DNA from: Procambarus clarkii
Taxonomy: Eukaryota > Arthropoda > Malacostraca > Decapoda > Cambaridae
Direction of reading: 5' to 3'
NCBI RefSeq assembly: GCF_040958095.1
Contig: NC_091193.1
Coordinates: 24,973,901-25,037,900 of the forward strand
Length of the DNA stretch: 64,000 bases
Positions 21,041-34,138 of this stretch are shown piece after piece; within the stretch, counting starts at the first letter, position 1; the number at the start of each line of letters is the position of its first letter. Position numbers and translations under genes: made by a program. Under the pieces are notes generated by a model. The model saw nothing but the letters and a program-made list of their open reading frames with translations, did not search any database and was not told the DNA's origin.

Positions 21041-22220
21041 CTGCCACCACCCGTACGGACTGGTGGAGGACTGCCACCACCCGTACGGACTGGTGGAGGT
21101 CTGCCACCACCCGTACGGACTGGTAGATGTCTGCCACCACCCGTACGGACTGGTAGATGTCTGCCACCACCCGTACGGACTGGTGGAGGTCTGCCACCAC
21201 CCGTACGGACTGGTGGAGGTCTGCCACCACCCGTACGGACTGGTAGATGTCTGCCACCACCCGTACGGACTGGTAGATGTCTGCCACCACCCGTACGGAC
21301 TGGTGGATGTCTGCCACCACCTGTACGGACTGGTGGATGTCTGCCACCACCCGTACGGACTGGTGGATGTCTGCCACCACCTGTACGGACTGGTGGATGT
21401 CTGCCACAACCCGTACGGACTGGTGGAGGACTGCCACCACCCGTACGGACTGGTAGAGGACTGCCACCACCCGTACGGACTGGTGGAGGTCTGCCACCAC
21501 CTGTACGGACTGGTGGATGTCTGCCACCACCCGTACGGACTGGTGGATGTCTGCCACCACCTGTACGGACTGGTGGATGTCTGCCACAACCCGTACGGAC
21601 TGGTGGAGGACTGCCACAACCCGTACGGACTGGTGGAGGACTGCCACCACCCGTACGGACTGGTGGAGGTCTGCCACCACCCGTACGGACTGGTGGAGGT
21701 CTGCCACCACCTGTACGGACTGGTAGATGTCTGCCACCACCCGTACGGACTGGTGGATGTCTGCCACCACCTGTACGGACTGGTGGAGGTCTGCCACCAC
21801 CCGTACGGACTGGTAGATGTCTGCCACCACCCGTACGGACTGGTGGATGTCTGCCACCACCTGTACGGACTGGTGGATGTCTGCCACCACCCGTACGGAC
21901 TGGAAGATGTCTGCCACCACCCGTACGGACTGGTAGATGTCTGCCACCACCTGTACGGACTGGTGGAGGTCTGCCAACACCCGTACGGACTGGTAGATGT
22001 CTGCCACCACCCGTACGGACTGGTGGATGTCTGCCACCACCTGTACGGACTGGTGGATGTCTGCCACCACCCGTACGGACTGGTAGATGTCTGCCACCAC
22101 CCGTACGGACTGGTAGATGTCTGCCATCACCTGTACGGACTGGTGGAGGTCTGCCACCACCCGTACGGACTGGTAGATGTCTGCCACCACCCGTACGGAC
22201 TGGTGGATGTCTGCCACCAC
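21041..22220. repeat. 30-bp minisatellite array (~39 copies)
   Basis: The unit is exactly 30 bases (CTGCCACCACCCGTACGGAC plus TGGTGGAGGT or similar). Across about 39 copies I see no length change at all, only substitutions at a few sites: CCGTACGG/CTGTACGG, GTGGAGG/GTAGATG/GTGGATG, CCACC/CCACA. Plus reads CHHPYGLVDV; minus reads VADIHQSVRV, GGRHPPVRTG or WWQTSTSPYG. Four or more frames are open, so none is called. Confidence 0.97.
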
Positions 22221-22588
22221 CAGGAGAGAATGTTGGAACAACCAAGAATGAATCACAGGAATGTCTCTGCGACACTTATGGCGGCTTCTTGCTTCACATG
22301 ACCAGAGCGGGACAGTCATCTTGAGGCGTGGACTCTACAGAGACACGAGGGACGACGGAGGACGTGACCTCGCTCTACAAGAGCCACGATTCTTGAAGCA
22401 CAATATTTCCAACCATTACTTTCTGGGAGGGAAGATGACAGTCACTTGGGAACACCGCCTGAGTCCCAGACGCAGCTGACCGTTACAACTAATACGGCTG
22501 TCGTCCTGGGCCGTCCACTGGCGGTGACGAGGAACAGTCCTATTAATGAATGATGAGAAGATGATGTTAGGAGAGGAGCGGTCCGTGC
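22221..22588. other. Unique spacer
   Basis: About 370 bases with no recognisable gene or repeat; it ends at the first unit of the giant array. Confidence 0.3.
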
Positions 22589-25500
22589 CACTAGCCAGGA
22601 GGTGGGTAGTGGGTGTGTCACTAGCCAGGAGGTGGGTAGTGTGTCACTAGCCAGGAGGTGGGTAGTGGGTGTGTCACTAGCCAGGAGGTGGGTAGTGGGT
22701 GTGTCACTAGCCAGGAGGTGGGTAGTGGGTGTGTCACTAGCCAGGAGGTGGGTAGTGTGTCACTAGCCAGGAGGTGGGTAGTGTGTCACTAGCCAGGAGG
22801 TGGGTAGTGTGTGTGTCACTAGCCAGGAGGTGGGTAGTGTGTCACTAGCCAGGAGGTGGGTAGTGTGTCACTAGCCAGGAGGTGGGTAGTGGGTGTGTCA
22901 CTAGCCAGGAGGTGGGTAGTGTGTCACTAGCCAGGAGGTGGGTAGTGTGTCACTAGCCAGGAGGTGGGTAGTGTGTCACTAGCCAGGAGGTGGGTAGTGT
23001 GTGTCACTAGCCAGGAGGTGGGTAGTGTGTCACTAGCCAGGAGGTGGGTAGTGTGTCACTAGCCAGGAGGTGGGTAGTGTGTCACTAGCCAGGAGGTGGG
23101 TAGTGTGTGTGTCACTAGCCAGGAGGTGGGTAGTGTGTCACTAGCCAGGAGGTGGGTAGTGGGTGTGTCACTAGCCAGGAGGTGGGTAGTGGGTGTGTCA
23201 CTAGCCAGGAGGTGGGTAGTGTGTCACTAGCCAGGAGGTGGGTAGTGTGTCACTAGCCAGGAGGTGGGTAGTGTGTCACTAGCCAGGAGGTGGGTAGTGG
23301 GTGTGTCACTAGCCAGGAGGTGGGTAGTGTGTGTGTCACTAGCCAGGAGGTGGGTAGTGTGTCACTAGCCAGGAGGTGGGTAGTGTGTCACTAGCCAGGA
23401 GGTGGGTAGTGTGTCACTAGCCAGGAGGTGGGTAGTGGGTGTGTCACTAGCCAGGAGGTGGGTAGTGGGTGCCACTAGCCAGGAGGTGGGTAGTGTGTCA
23501 CTAGCCAGGAGGTGGGTAGTGGGTGTGTCACTAGCCAGGAGGTGGGTAGTGTGTCACTAGCCAGGAGGTGGGTAGTGTGTCACTAGCCAGGAGGTGGGTA
23601 GTGGGTGTGTCACTAGCCAGGAGGTGGGTAGTGGGTGTGTCACTAGCCAGGAGGTGGGTAGTGTGTGTGTCACTAGCCAGGAGGTGGGTAGTGTGTCACT
23701 AGCCAGGAGGTGGGTAGTGTGTGTGTCACTAGCCAGGAGGTGGGTAGTGGGTGTGTCACTAGCCAGGAGGTGGGTAGTGTGTCACTAGCCAGGAGGTGGG
23801 TAGTAGGTGTGTCACTAGCCAGGAGGTGGGTAGTGGGTGTGTCACTAGCCAGGAGGTGGGTAGTGTGTCACTAGCCAGGAGGTGGGTAGTGTGTCACTAG
23901 CCAGGAGGTGGGTAGTGGGTGTGTCACTAGCCAGGAGGTGGGTAGTGTGTGTGTCACTAGCCAGGAGGTGGGTAGTGTGTCACTAGCCAGGAGGTGGGTA
24001 GTGGGTGTGTCACTAGCCAGGAGGTGGGTAGTGTGTCACTAGCCAGGAGGTGGGTAGTGTGTCACTAGCCAGGAGGTGGGTAGTGGGTGTGTCACTAGCC
24101 AGGAGGTGGGTAGTGTGTCACTAGCCAGGAGGTGGGTAGTGTGTCACTAGCCAGGAGGTGGGTAGTGTGTGTCACTAGCCAGGAGGTGGGTAGTGTGTGT
24201 GTCACTAGCCAGGAGGTGGGTAGTGGGTGTGTCACTAGCCAGGAGGTGGGTAGTGTGTCACTAGCCAGGAGGTGGGTAGTGGGTGTGTCACTAGCCAGGA
24301 GGTGAGTAGTGTGTCACTAGCCAGGAGGTGGGTAGTGTGTCACTAGCCAGGAGGTGGGTAGTGGGTGCCACTAGCCAAGAGGTGGGTAGTGTGTCACTAG
24401 CCAGGAGGTGGGTAGTGGGTGTGTCACTAGCCAGGAGGTGGGTAGTGTGTCACTAGCCAGGAGGTGGGTAGTGTGTCACTAGCCAGGAGGTGGGTAGTGG
24501 GTGTGTCACTAGCCAGGAGGTGGGTAGTGGGTGTGTCACTAGCCAGGAGGTGGGTAGTGTGTGTGTCACTAGCCAGGAGGTGGGTAGTGTGTCACTAGCC
24601 AGGAGGTGGGTAGTGTGTGTGTCACTAGCCAGGAGGTGGGTAGTGGGTGTGTCACTAGCCAGGAGGTGGGTAGTGTGTCACTAGCCAGGAGGTGGGTAGT
24701 AGGTGTGTCACTAGCCAGGAGGTGGGTAGTGGGTGTGTCACTAGCCAGGAGGTGGGTAGTGTGTCACTAGCCAGGAGGTGGGTAGTGTGTCACTAGCCAG
24801 GAGGTGGGTAGTGGGTGTGTCACTAGCCAGGAGGTGGGTAGTGTGTGTGTCACTAGCCAGGAGGTGGGTAGTGTGTCACTAGCCAGGAGGTGGGTAGTGG
24901 GTGTGTCACTAGCCAGGAGGTGGGTAGCTGTGTCACTAGCCAGGAGGTGGGTAGTGTGTCACTAGCCAGGAGGTGGGTAGTGGGTGTGTCGCTAGCCAGG
25001 GGGTGGGTAGTGTGTCACTAGCCAGGAGGTGGGTAGTGTGTCACTAGCCAGGAGGTGGGTAGTGTGTGTCACTAGCCAGGAGGTGGGTAGTGTGTGTGTC
25101 ACTAGCCAGGAGGTGGGTAGTGGGTGTGTCACTAGCCAGGAGGTGGGTAGTGTGGTCACTAGCCAGGAGGTGGGTAGTGGTGTGTCACTAGCCAGGAGGT
25201 GAGTAGTGTGTCACAGCCAGTAGGTGGGTAGTGTGTCACTAGCCAGGAGGTGGTAGTGGGTGGTCCAGCCAGGAGGTGGGTAGTGGTGTCACTAGCCAGA
25301 GGTGGGTAGTTGTCCAGGAGGTGGTAGTGTTGTGTCACTAGCCAGGAGGTGGGTAGTGTGTCACTAGCCAGGAGGTGGGTAGGTGTGTCACTAGCCAGGA
25401 GGTGGGTAGTGTGGGTAGTGTGTCACTAGCCAGGAGGTGGGTAGTAGGTGTTGTCACTAGCCAGTGAGGTGGGTAGTGTATCACTAGCCAGGAGGTGGGT

Positions 25501-28500
25501 AGTGTAGTGTGTCACTAGCCAGGAGGTGGGGGTTAATGTGTATGTCACTAGCCAGGAGGTGGGTAGTGTGTTGTTTCACTAAAGCCAGGAGGTGGGTAGG
25601 GTGTGTCACTAGCCTAGGAGGTGGGTAGTGGGTGTGTCACTAGCCAGGGAGTTGGGTAGTGAGTGTGTCCACTAGCCATGGGAGGTGGGTGAGTGGGTGT
25701 GTCACTAGCCAGGAGGTGGAGTAGTGGTGTGTCACTAGCCAGGATGTGGGTAGGGTGTGTCACTAGCCAGGAGGTGGGTCAGTGTGTGTGTCACTAGGCC
25801 AGGAGGTGGGTTAGGTTTGGTGTGTCATAGCCAGGAGGTCGGGTAGTGTGTCACTAGCCCAGGAGGTGTGTAGTGGGATAAACTTTAGATTAAATCCAAA
25901 TTTAATACTATATTTTAATTAAATGGCGTAATGTGTGTGTGTCACTAGCCAGGGAGGTGCGGTAGGTGGTGTGCCACTTAGCCAGGAGGTGGGTAGTGGG
26001 TTGTGTCACTAGCCAGGAGGTTGGGTAGGTGTGTGTGTCACTAGCCAGGAGGTGGGTTAGTGGGGTGTCCACTAGCCAGGAGGTGGGTAGAGTGTGTGTG
26101 TCAACTAGCCAGGAGGTGGGTAGGGTGTGTCACTAGCCAGGAGGTGGGTAGTAGGTGTGTCACTAGCCAGGAGGTGGGTAGTGTGTCACTAGCCAGGAGG
26201 TGGGTAGTGTGTCACTAGCCAGGAGGTGGGTAATGTGTATGTCACTAGCCAGGAGGTGGGTAGTGGGTGTGTCACTAGCCAGGAGGTGGGTAGTGTGTCA
26301 CTAGCCAGGAGGTGGGTAGTGGGTGTGTCACTAGCCAGGAGGTGGGTAGTGTGTCACTAGCCAGGAGGTGGGTAGTGGGTGTGTCACTAGCCAGGAGGTG
26401 GGTAGTGTGTCACTAGCCAGGAGGTGGGTAGTGTGTCACTAGCCAGGAGGTGGGTAGTGTGTGTGTCACTAGCCAGGAGGTGGGTAGTGGGTGTGTCACT
26501 AGCCAGGAGGTGGGTAGTGTGTCACTAGCCAGGAGGTGGGTAGTGGGTGTGTCACTAGCCAGGAGGTGGGTAGTGTGTGTGTCACTAGCCAGGAGGTGGG
26601 TAGTGTGTCACTAGCCAGGAGGTGGGTAGTGGGTGTGTCACTAGCCAGGAGGTGGGTAGTGTGTGTGTCACTAGCCAGGAGGTGGGTAGTGTGTCACTAG
26701 CCAGGAGGTGGGTAGTGTGTGTGTCACTAGCCAGGAGGTGGGTAGTGTGTCACTAGCCAGGAGGTGGGTAGTGGGTGTGTCACTAGCCAGGAGGTGGGTA
26801 GTGTGTCACTAGCCAGGAGGTGGGTAGTGGGTGTGTCACTAGCCAGGAGGTGGGTAGTGTGTCACTAGCCAGGAGGTGGGTAGTGGGTGTCACTAGCCAG
26901 GAGGTGGGTAGTGTGTCACTAGCCAGGAGGTGGGTAGTGTGTGTGTCACTAGCCAGGAGGTGGGTAGTGTGTCACTAGCCAGGAGGTGGGTAGTGTGTCA
27001 CTAGCCAGGAGGTGGGTAGTGGGTGTCACTAGCCAGGAGGTGGGTAGTGTGTCACTAGCCAGGAGGTGGGTAGTGTGTCACTAGCCAGGAGGTGGGTAGT
27101 GTGTCACTAGCCAGGAGGTGGGTAGTGTGTCACTAGCCAGGAGGTGGGTAGTGTGTGTGTCACTAGCCAGGAGGTGGGTAGTGTGTCACTAGCCAGGAGG
27201 TGGGTAGTGGGTGTGTCTCTAGCCAGGAGGTGGGTAGTGTGTCACTAGCCAGGAGGTGGGTAGTGTGTCACTAGCCAGGAGGTGGGTAGTGTGTGTGTCA
27301 CTAGCCAGGAGGTGGGTAGTGTGTCACTAGCCAGGAGGTGGGTAGTGTGTCACTAGCCAGGAGGTGGGTAGTGGGTGTGTCACTAGCCAGGAGGTGGGTA
27401 GTGTGTCACTAGCCAGGAGGTGGGTAGTGTGTGTGTCACTAGCCAGGAGGTGGGTAGTGTGTCACTAGCCAGGAGGTGGGTAGTGGGTGTGTCACTAGCC
27501 AGGAGGTGGGTAGTGTGTGTGTCACTAGCCAGAAGGTGGGTAGTGTGTCACTAGCCAGGAGGTGGGTAGTGTGTCACTAGCCAGGAGGTGGGTAGTGTGT
27601 CACTAGCCAGGAGGTGGGTAGTGTGTCACTAGCCAGGAGGTGGGTAGTGTGTGTGTCACTAGCCAGGAGGTGGGTAGTGTATCACTAGCCAGGAGGTGGG
27701 TAGTGTATCACTAGCCAGGAGGTGGGTAGTGTGTGTGTCACTAGCCAGGAGGTGGGTAGTGGGTGTGTCACTAGCCAGGAGGTGGGTAGTGTGTGTCACT
27801 AGCCAGGAGGTGGGTAGTGGGTGTGTCACTAGCCAGGAGGTGGGTAGTGGGTGTGTCACTAGCCAGGAGGTGGGTAGTGGGTGTGTCACTAGCCAGGAGG
27901 TGGGTAGTGGGTGTGTCACTAGCCAGGAGGTGGGTAGTGGGTGTGTCACTAGCCAGGTGGTGGGTAGTGGGTGTGTCACTAGCCAGGAGGTGGGTAGTGT
28001 GTGTGTCACTAGCCAGGAGGTGGGTAGTGGGTGTGTCACTAGCCAGGAGGTGGGTAGTGTGTGTGTCACTAGCCAGGAGGTGGGTAGTGGGTGTGTCACT
28101 AGCCAGGAGGTGGGTAGTGGGTGTGTCACTAGCCAGGAGGTGGGTAGTGGGTGTGTCACTAGCCAGGAGGTGGGTAGTGGGTGTGTCACTAGCCAGGAGG
28201 TGGGTAGTGGGTGTGTCACTAGCCAGGAGGTGGGTAGTGGGTGTGTCACTAGCCAGGAGGTGGGTAGTGGGTGTGTCACTAGCCAGGAGGTGGGTAGTGG
28301 GTGTGTCACTAGCCAGGAGGTGGGTAGTGTGTCACTAGCCAGGAGGTGGGTAGTGTGTCACTAGCCAGGAGGTGGGTAGTGGGTGTGTCACTAGCCAGGA
28401 GGTGGGTAGTGGGTGTGTCACTAGCCAGGAGGTGTGTAGTGGGTGTGTCACTAGCCAGGAGGTGGGTAGTGGGTGTGTCACTAGCCAGGAGGTGGGTAGT

Positions 28501-31500
28501 GTGTCACTAGCCAGGAGGTGGGTAGTGTGTCACTAGCCAGGAGGTGGGTAGTGTGTCACTAGCCAGGAGGTGGGTAGTGTGTCACTAGCCAGGAGGTGGG
28601 TAGTGGGTGTGTCACTAGCCAGGAGGTGGGTAGTGGGTGTGTCACTAGCCATGAGGTGGGTAGTGTGTCACTAGCCAGGAGGTGGGTAGTGGTGTGTCAC
28701 TAGCCAGGAGGTGGGTAGTGGGTGTGTCACTAGCCAGGAGGTGGGTAGTGGGTGTGTCACTAGCCAGGAGGTGGGTAGTGTGTCACTAGCCAGGAGGTGG
28801 GTAGTGGGTGTGTCACTAGCCAGGAGGTGGGTAGTGGGTGTGTCACTAGCCAGGAGGTGGGTAGTGGGTGTGCCACTAGCCACGAGGTGGGTAGTGTGTC
28901 ACTAGCCAGGAGGTGGGTAGTGTGTCACTAGCCAGGAGGTGGGTAGTGTGTCACTAGCCAGGAGGTGGGTAGTGTGTCACTAGCCAGGAGGTGGGTAGTG
29001 TGTGTCACTAGCCAGGAGGTGGGTAGTTGTGTCACTAGCCAGGAGGTGGGTAGTGTGTGTGTCACTAGCCAGGAGGTGGGTAGTGTGTGTCACTAGCCAG
29101 GAGGTGGGTAGTGGGTGTGTCACTAGCCAGGAGGTGGGTAGTGTGTCACTAGCCAGGAGGTGGGTAGTAGGTGTGTCACTAGCCAGGAGGTGGGTAGTGG
29201 GTGTGTCACTAGCCAGGAGGTGGGTAGTGTGTCACTAGCCAGGAGGTGGGTAGTGTGTCACTAGCCAGGAGGTGGGTAGTGTGTCACTAGCCAGGAGGTG
29301 GGTAGTGGGTGTGTCACTAGCCAGGAGGTGGGTAGTGTGTGTGTCACTAGCCAGGAGGTGGGTAGTGTGTCACTAGCCAGGAGGTGGGTAGTGGGTGTGT
29401 CACTAGCCAGGAGGTGGGTAGTGTGTCACTAGCCAGGAGGTGGGTAGTGTGTCACTAGCCAGGAGGTGGGTAGTGGGTGTGTCACTAGCCAGGAGGTGGG
29501 TAGTGTGTCACTAGCCAGGAGGTGGGTAGTGTGTCACTAGCCAGGAGGTGGGTAGTGTGTGTCACTAGCCAGGAGGTGGGTAGTGTGTGTGTCACTAGCC
29601 AGGAGGTGGGTAGTGGGTGTGTCACTAGCCAGGAGGTGGGTAGTGTGTCACTAGCCAGGAGGTGGGTAGTGGGTGTGTCACTAGCCAGGAGGTGGGTAGT
29701 GTGTGTCACTAGCCAGGAGGTGGGTAGTGGTGTCACTAGCCAGGAGGTGGGTAGTGGGTGTGTCACTAGCCAGGAGGTGGGTAGTGTGGTCACTAGCCAG
29801 GAGGTGGGTAGTGTGTCACTAGCCAGGAGGTGGGTAGTGTGTGTGTCACTAGCCAGGAGGTGGGTAGTGTGTCACTAGCCAGGAGGTGGGTAGTGTGTGT
29901 TCACTAGCCAGGAGGTGGGGTAGTGGTGTGTCACTAGCCAGGAGGTGGGTAGTGTGTCACTAGCCAGGAGGTGGGTAGTGGTGTGTCACTAGCCAGGAGG
30001 TGGGTAGTGGGTGTGTCACTAGCCAGGAGGTGGGTAGTGGGTGTGTCACTAGCCAGGAGGTGGGTAGTGGTGTGTCACTAGCCAGGAGGTGGGTAGTGGT
30101 GTCACTAGCCAGGAGGTGGGTAGTGGGTGTGTCACTAGCCAGGAGGTGGGTAGTGGGTGTGTCACTAGCCAGGAGGTGGGTAGTGGGTGTGTCACTAGCC
30201 AGGAGGTGGGTAGTGGGTGTGTCACTAGCCAGGAGGTGGGTAGTGGTGTGTCACTAGCCAGGAGGTGGGTAGTGGGTGTCACTAGCCAGGAGGTGGGTAG
30301 GGTGTGTCACTAGCCAGGAGGTGGGTAGTGGGTGTGTCACTAGCCAGGAGGTGGGTAGTGGGTGTGTCACTAGCCAGGAGGTGGGTAGTGGTGTCACTAG
30401 CCAGGAGGTGGGTAGTGGGTGTGTCACTAGCCAGGGAGGTGGGTAGTGGGTGTCACTAGCCAGGAGGTGGGTAGTGGTGTGTCACTAGCCAGGAGGTGGG
30501 TAGTGTGTCACTAGCCAGGAGGTGGGTAGTGTGTCACTAGCCAGGAGGTGGGTAGTGGGTGTGTCACTAGCCAGGAGGTGGGTAGTGGGTGTGTCACTAG
30601 CCAGGAGGTGGGTAGTGGTGTGTCACTAGCCAGGAGGTGGGTAGTTGTGTCACTAGCCAGGAGGTGGGTAGTGGGTGTGTCACTAGCCAGGAGGTGGGTA
30701 GTGGGTGTCACTAGCCAGGAGGTGGGTAGTGTTGTCACTAGCCAGGAGGTGGGTAGTGGGTGTGTCACTAGCCAGGAGGTGGGTAGTGGGTGTGTCACTA
30801 GCCAGGAGGTGGGTAGTGGTGTGTCACTAGCCAGGAGGTGGGTAGTGTGTGTCACTAGCCAGGAGGTGGGTAGGTGGTGTGTCACTAGCCAGGAGGTGGG
30901 TAGTGGGTGTGTCACTAGCCAGGAGGTGGGTAGTGTGTCACTAGCCAGGAGGTGGGTAGTGGTGTCACTAGCCAGGAGGTGGGTAGTGTGTCACTAGCCA
31001 GGAGGTGGGTAGTGGGTGTGTCACTAGCCAGGAGGTGGGTAGTGTGTCACTAGCCAGGAGGTGGGTAGTGGTGTCACTAGCCAGGAGGTGGGTAGTGGGT
31101 GTGTCACTAGCCAGGAGGATGGGTAGTGTGTTCACTAGCCAGGAGGTGGGTAGTGTGTCACTAGCCAGGAGGTGGGTAGTGGGTGTGTCACTAGCCAGGA
31201 GGTGGGTAGTGGGTGTGTCACTAGCCAGGAGGTGGGTAGTGTGTCACTAGCCAGGAGGTGGGTAGTGTGTCACTAGCCAGGAGGTGGGTAGTGTGTCACT
31301 AGCCAGGAGGTGGGTAGTGTGTGTGTCACTAGCCAGGAGGTGGGTAGTGTGTCACTAGCCAGGAGGTGGGTAGTGGGTGTGTCTCTAGCCAGGAGGTGGG
31401 TAGTGTGTCACTAGCCAGGAGGTGGGTAGTGTGTCACTAGCCAGGAGGTGGGTAGTGTGTGTGTCACTAGCCAGGAGGTGGGTAGTGTGTCACTAGCCAG

Positions 31501-33957
31501 GAGGTGGGTAGTGTGTCACTAGCCAGGAGGTGGGTAGTGGGTGTGTCACTAGCCAGGAGGTGGGTAGTGTGTCACTAGCCAGGAGGTGGGTAGTGTGTGT
31601 GTCACTAGCCAGGAGGTGGGTAGTGTGTCACTAGCCAGGAGGTGGGTAGTGTGTCACTAGCCAGGAGGTGGGTAGTGGGTGTGTCACTAGCCAGGAGGTG
31701 GGTAGTGTGTGTGTCACTAGCCAGGAGGTGGGTAGTGTGTCACTAGCCAGGAGGTGGGTAGTGTGTCACTAGCCAGGAGGTGGGTAGTGTGTCACTAGCC
31801 AGGAGGTGGGTAGTGTGTCACTAGCCAGGAGGTGGGTAGTGTGTGTGTCACTAGCCAGGAGGTGGGTAGTGTATCACTAGCCAGGAGGTGGGTAGTGTAT
31901 CACTAGCCAGGAGGTGGGTAGTGTGTGTGTCACTAGCCAGGAGGTGGGTAGTGGGTGTGTCACTAGCCAGGAGGTGGGTAGTGGGTGTGTCACTAGCCAG
32001 GAGGTGGGTAGTGGGTGTGTCACTAGCCAGGAGGTGGGTAGTGGGTGTGTCACTAGCCAGGAGGTGGGTAGTGGGTGTGTCACTAGCCAGGAGGTGGGTA
32101 GTGGGTGTGTCACTAGCCAGGAGGTGGGTAGTGGGTGTGTCACTAGCCAGGAGGTGGGTAGTGGGTGTGTCACTAGCCAGGAGGTGGGTAGTGTGTGTGT
32201 CACTAGCCAGGAGGTGGGTAGTGGGTGTGTCACTAGCCAGGAGGTGGGTAGTGTGTGTGTCACTAGCCAGGAGGTGGGTAGTGGGTGTGTCACTAGCCAG
32301 GAGGTGGGTAGTGGGTGTGTCACTAGCCAGGAGGTGGGTAGTGGGTGTGTCACTAGCCAGGAGGTGGGTAGTGGGTGTGTCACTAGCCAGGAGGTGGGTA
32401 GTGGGTGTGTCACTAGCCAGGAGGTGGGTAGTGGGTGTGTCACTAGCCAGGAGGTGGGTAGTGTGTCACTAGCCAGGAGGTGGGTAGTGTGTCACTAGCC
32501 AGGAGGTGGGTAGTGTGTCACTAGCCAGGAGGTGGGTAGTGGGTGTGTCACTAGCCAGGAGGTTGGTAGTGGGTGTGTCACTAGCCAGGAGGTGGGTAGT
32601 GGGTGTGTCACTAGCCAGGAGGTGGGTAGTGTGTCACTAGCCAGGAGGTGGGTAGTGTGTCACTAGCCAGGAGGTGGGTAGTGTGTCACTAGCCAGGAGA
32701 TGGGTAGTGTGTCACTAGCCAGGAGGTGGGTAGTGGGTGTGTCACTAGCCAGGAGGTGGGTAGTGGGTGTGTCACTAGCCATGAGGTGGGTAGTGTGTCA
32801 CTAGCCAGGAGGTGGGTAATGGGTGTGTCACTAGCCAGGAGGTGGGTAGTGGGTGTGTCACTAGCCAGGAGGTGGGTAGTGGGTGTGTCACTAGCCAGGA
32901 GGTGGGTAGTGTGTCACTAGCCAGGAGGTGGGTAGTGGGTGTGTCACTAGCCAGGAGGTGGGTAGTGGGTGTGTCACTAGCCAGGAGGTGGGTAGTGGGT
33001 GTGCCACTAGCCAGGAGGCGGGTAGTGTGTCACTAGCCAGGAGGTGGGTAGTGTGTCACTAGCCAGGAGGTGGGTAGTGTGTCACTAGCCAGGAGGTGGG
33101 TAGTGTGTCACTAGCCAGGAGGTGGGTAGTGTGTCACTAGCCAGGAGGTGGGTAGTGTGTGTGTCACTAGCCAGGAGGTGGGTAGTGTGTCACTAGCCAG
33201 GAGGTGGGTAGTGGGTGTGTCACTAGCCAGGAGGTGGGTAGTGTGTCACTAGCCAGGAGGTGGGTAGTGTGTCACTAGCCAGGAGGTGGGTAGTGGGTGT
33301 GTCACTAGCCAGGAGGTGGGTAGTGGGTGTGTCACTAGCCAGGAGGTGGGTAGTGTGTGTGTCACTAGCCAGGAGGTGGGTAGTGTGTCACTAGCCAGGA
33401 GGTGGGTAGTGTGTGTGTCACTAGCCAGGAGGTGGGTAGTGTGTCACTAGCCAGGAGGTGGGTAGTGGGTGTGTCACTAGCCAGGAGGTGGGTAGTGGGT
33501 GTGTCACTAGCCAGGAGGTGGGTAGTGTGTGTGTCACTAGCCAGGAGGTGGGTAGTGTGTCACTAGCCAGGAGGTGGGTAGTGTGTGTGTCACTAGCCAG
33601 GAGGTGGGTAGTGTGTCACTAGCCAGGAGGTGGGTAGTGGGTGTGTCACTAGCCAGGAGGTGGGTAGTGTGTCACTAGCCAGGAAGTGGGTAGTGGGTGT
33701 GTCACTAGCCAGGAGGTGGGTAGTGGGTGTGTCACTAGCCAGGAGGTGGGTAGTGTGTCACTAGCCAGGAGGTGGGTAGTGGGTGTGTCACTAGCCAGGA
33801 GGTGGGTAGTGTGTCACTAGCCAGGAGGTGGGTAGTGTGTCACTAGCCAGGAGGTGGGTAGTAGGTGTCACTAGCCAGGAGGTGGGTAGTGTGTGTGTCA
33901 CTAGCCAGGAGGTGGGTAGTGTACCACTAGCCAGGAAGTGGGTAGTGGGTGTCACTA
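22589..33957. repeat. Giant 26/28/30-bp minisatellite (~11.4 kb, ~400 copies)
   Basis: A constant core GTGTCACTAGCCAGGAGG plus TGGGTAGT is followed by a variable G/T tail (GTGT, GTGTGT, GTGTGTGT or GGGTGTGT), giving units of 26, 28 or 30 bases. Rare variants (ATCACTAG, GTCTCTAG, GCCACTAG, CATGAGG) act as markers and reveal block duplications of 896 bases (23471/24367) and about 4.2 kb (27.2-28.9 versus 31.4-33.0 kb). The plus strand is G-rich; GG-A-GG-TGGG-TAGTGGG could form quadruplexes. Some subregions stay open in two frames (GSGCVTSQEV, LARRWVVGVS) but are not called. Confidence 0.98.
25143..26120. other. Error-rich or decayed subregion of the giant array
   Basis: Here nearly every unit carries one-base insertions or deletions (GTCACAGCCAG, CCACTAGCCATGGG, GGTTGGGTAG), unlike the near-perfect units on either side. 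An AT-rich non-repeat insert occupies about 25876-25930. The indel pattern looks like unpolished long-read consensus rather than biological decay, which would also give substitutions. A milder version spans about 29,890-31,140. Confidence 0.7.
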
Positions 33958-34138
33958 GCCCTTTCCTATCCCTACTAAGACCCAGGACAACCCACCTGCC
34001 CACTACTACCTCCCAGGTATCTTAATATCTTCAAAAGTCAATAATTGAGGGCAGCAGAAGTAAGATATACACCCAGTCACTGGTGTAACTATGATCTACA
34101 CCTGTGGCCCGGCTCGCATAACCTTCCGCTCCACCGCC

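Noticed and set aside
20979-22319. Tryptophan/serine-rich and collagen-like frames over 400 codons on both strands
   Set aside because: All derive from one 30-base unit; four or more frames are open simultaneously.
22589-33957. CRISPR-like array
   Set aside because: Repeats are directly contiguous with no unique spacers, unit length varies by GT dinucleotides, and there are no cas genes; the window is eukaryotic.
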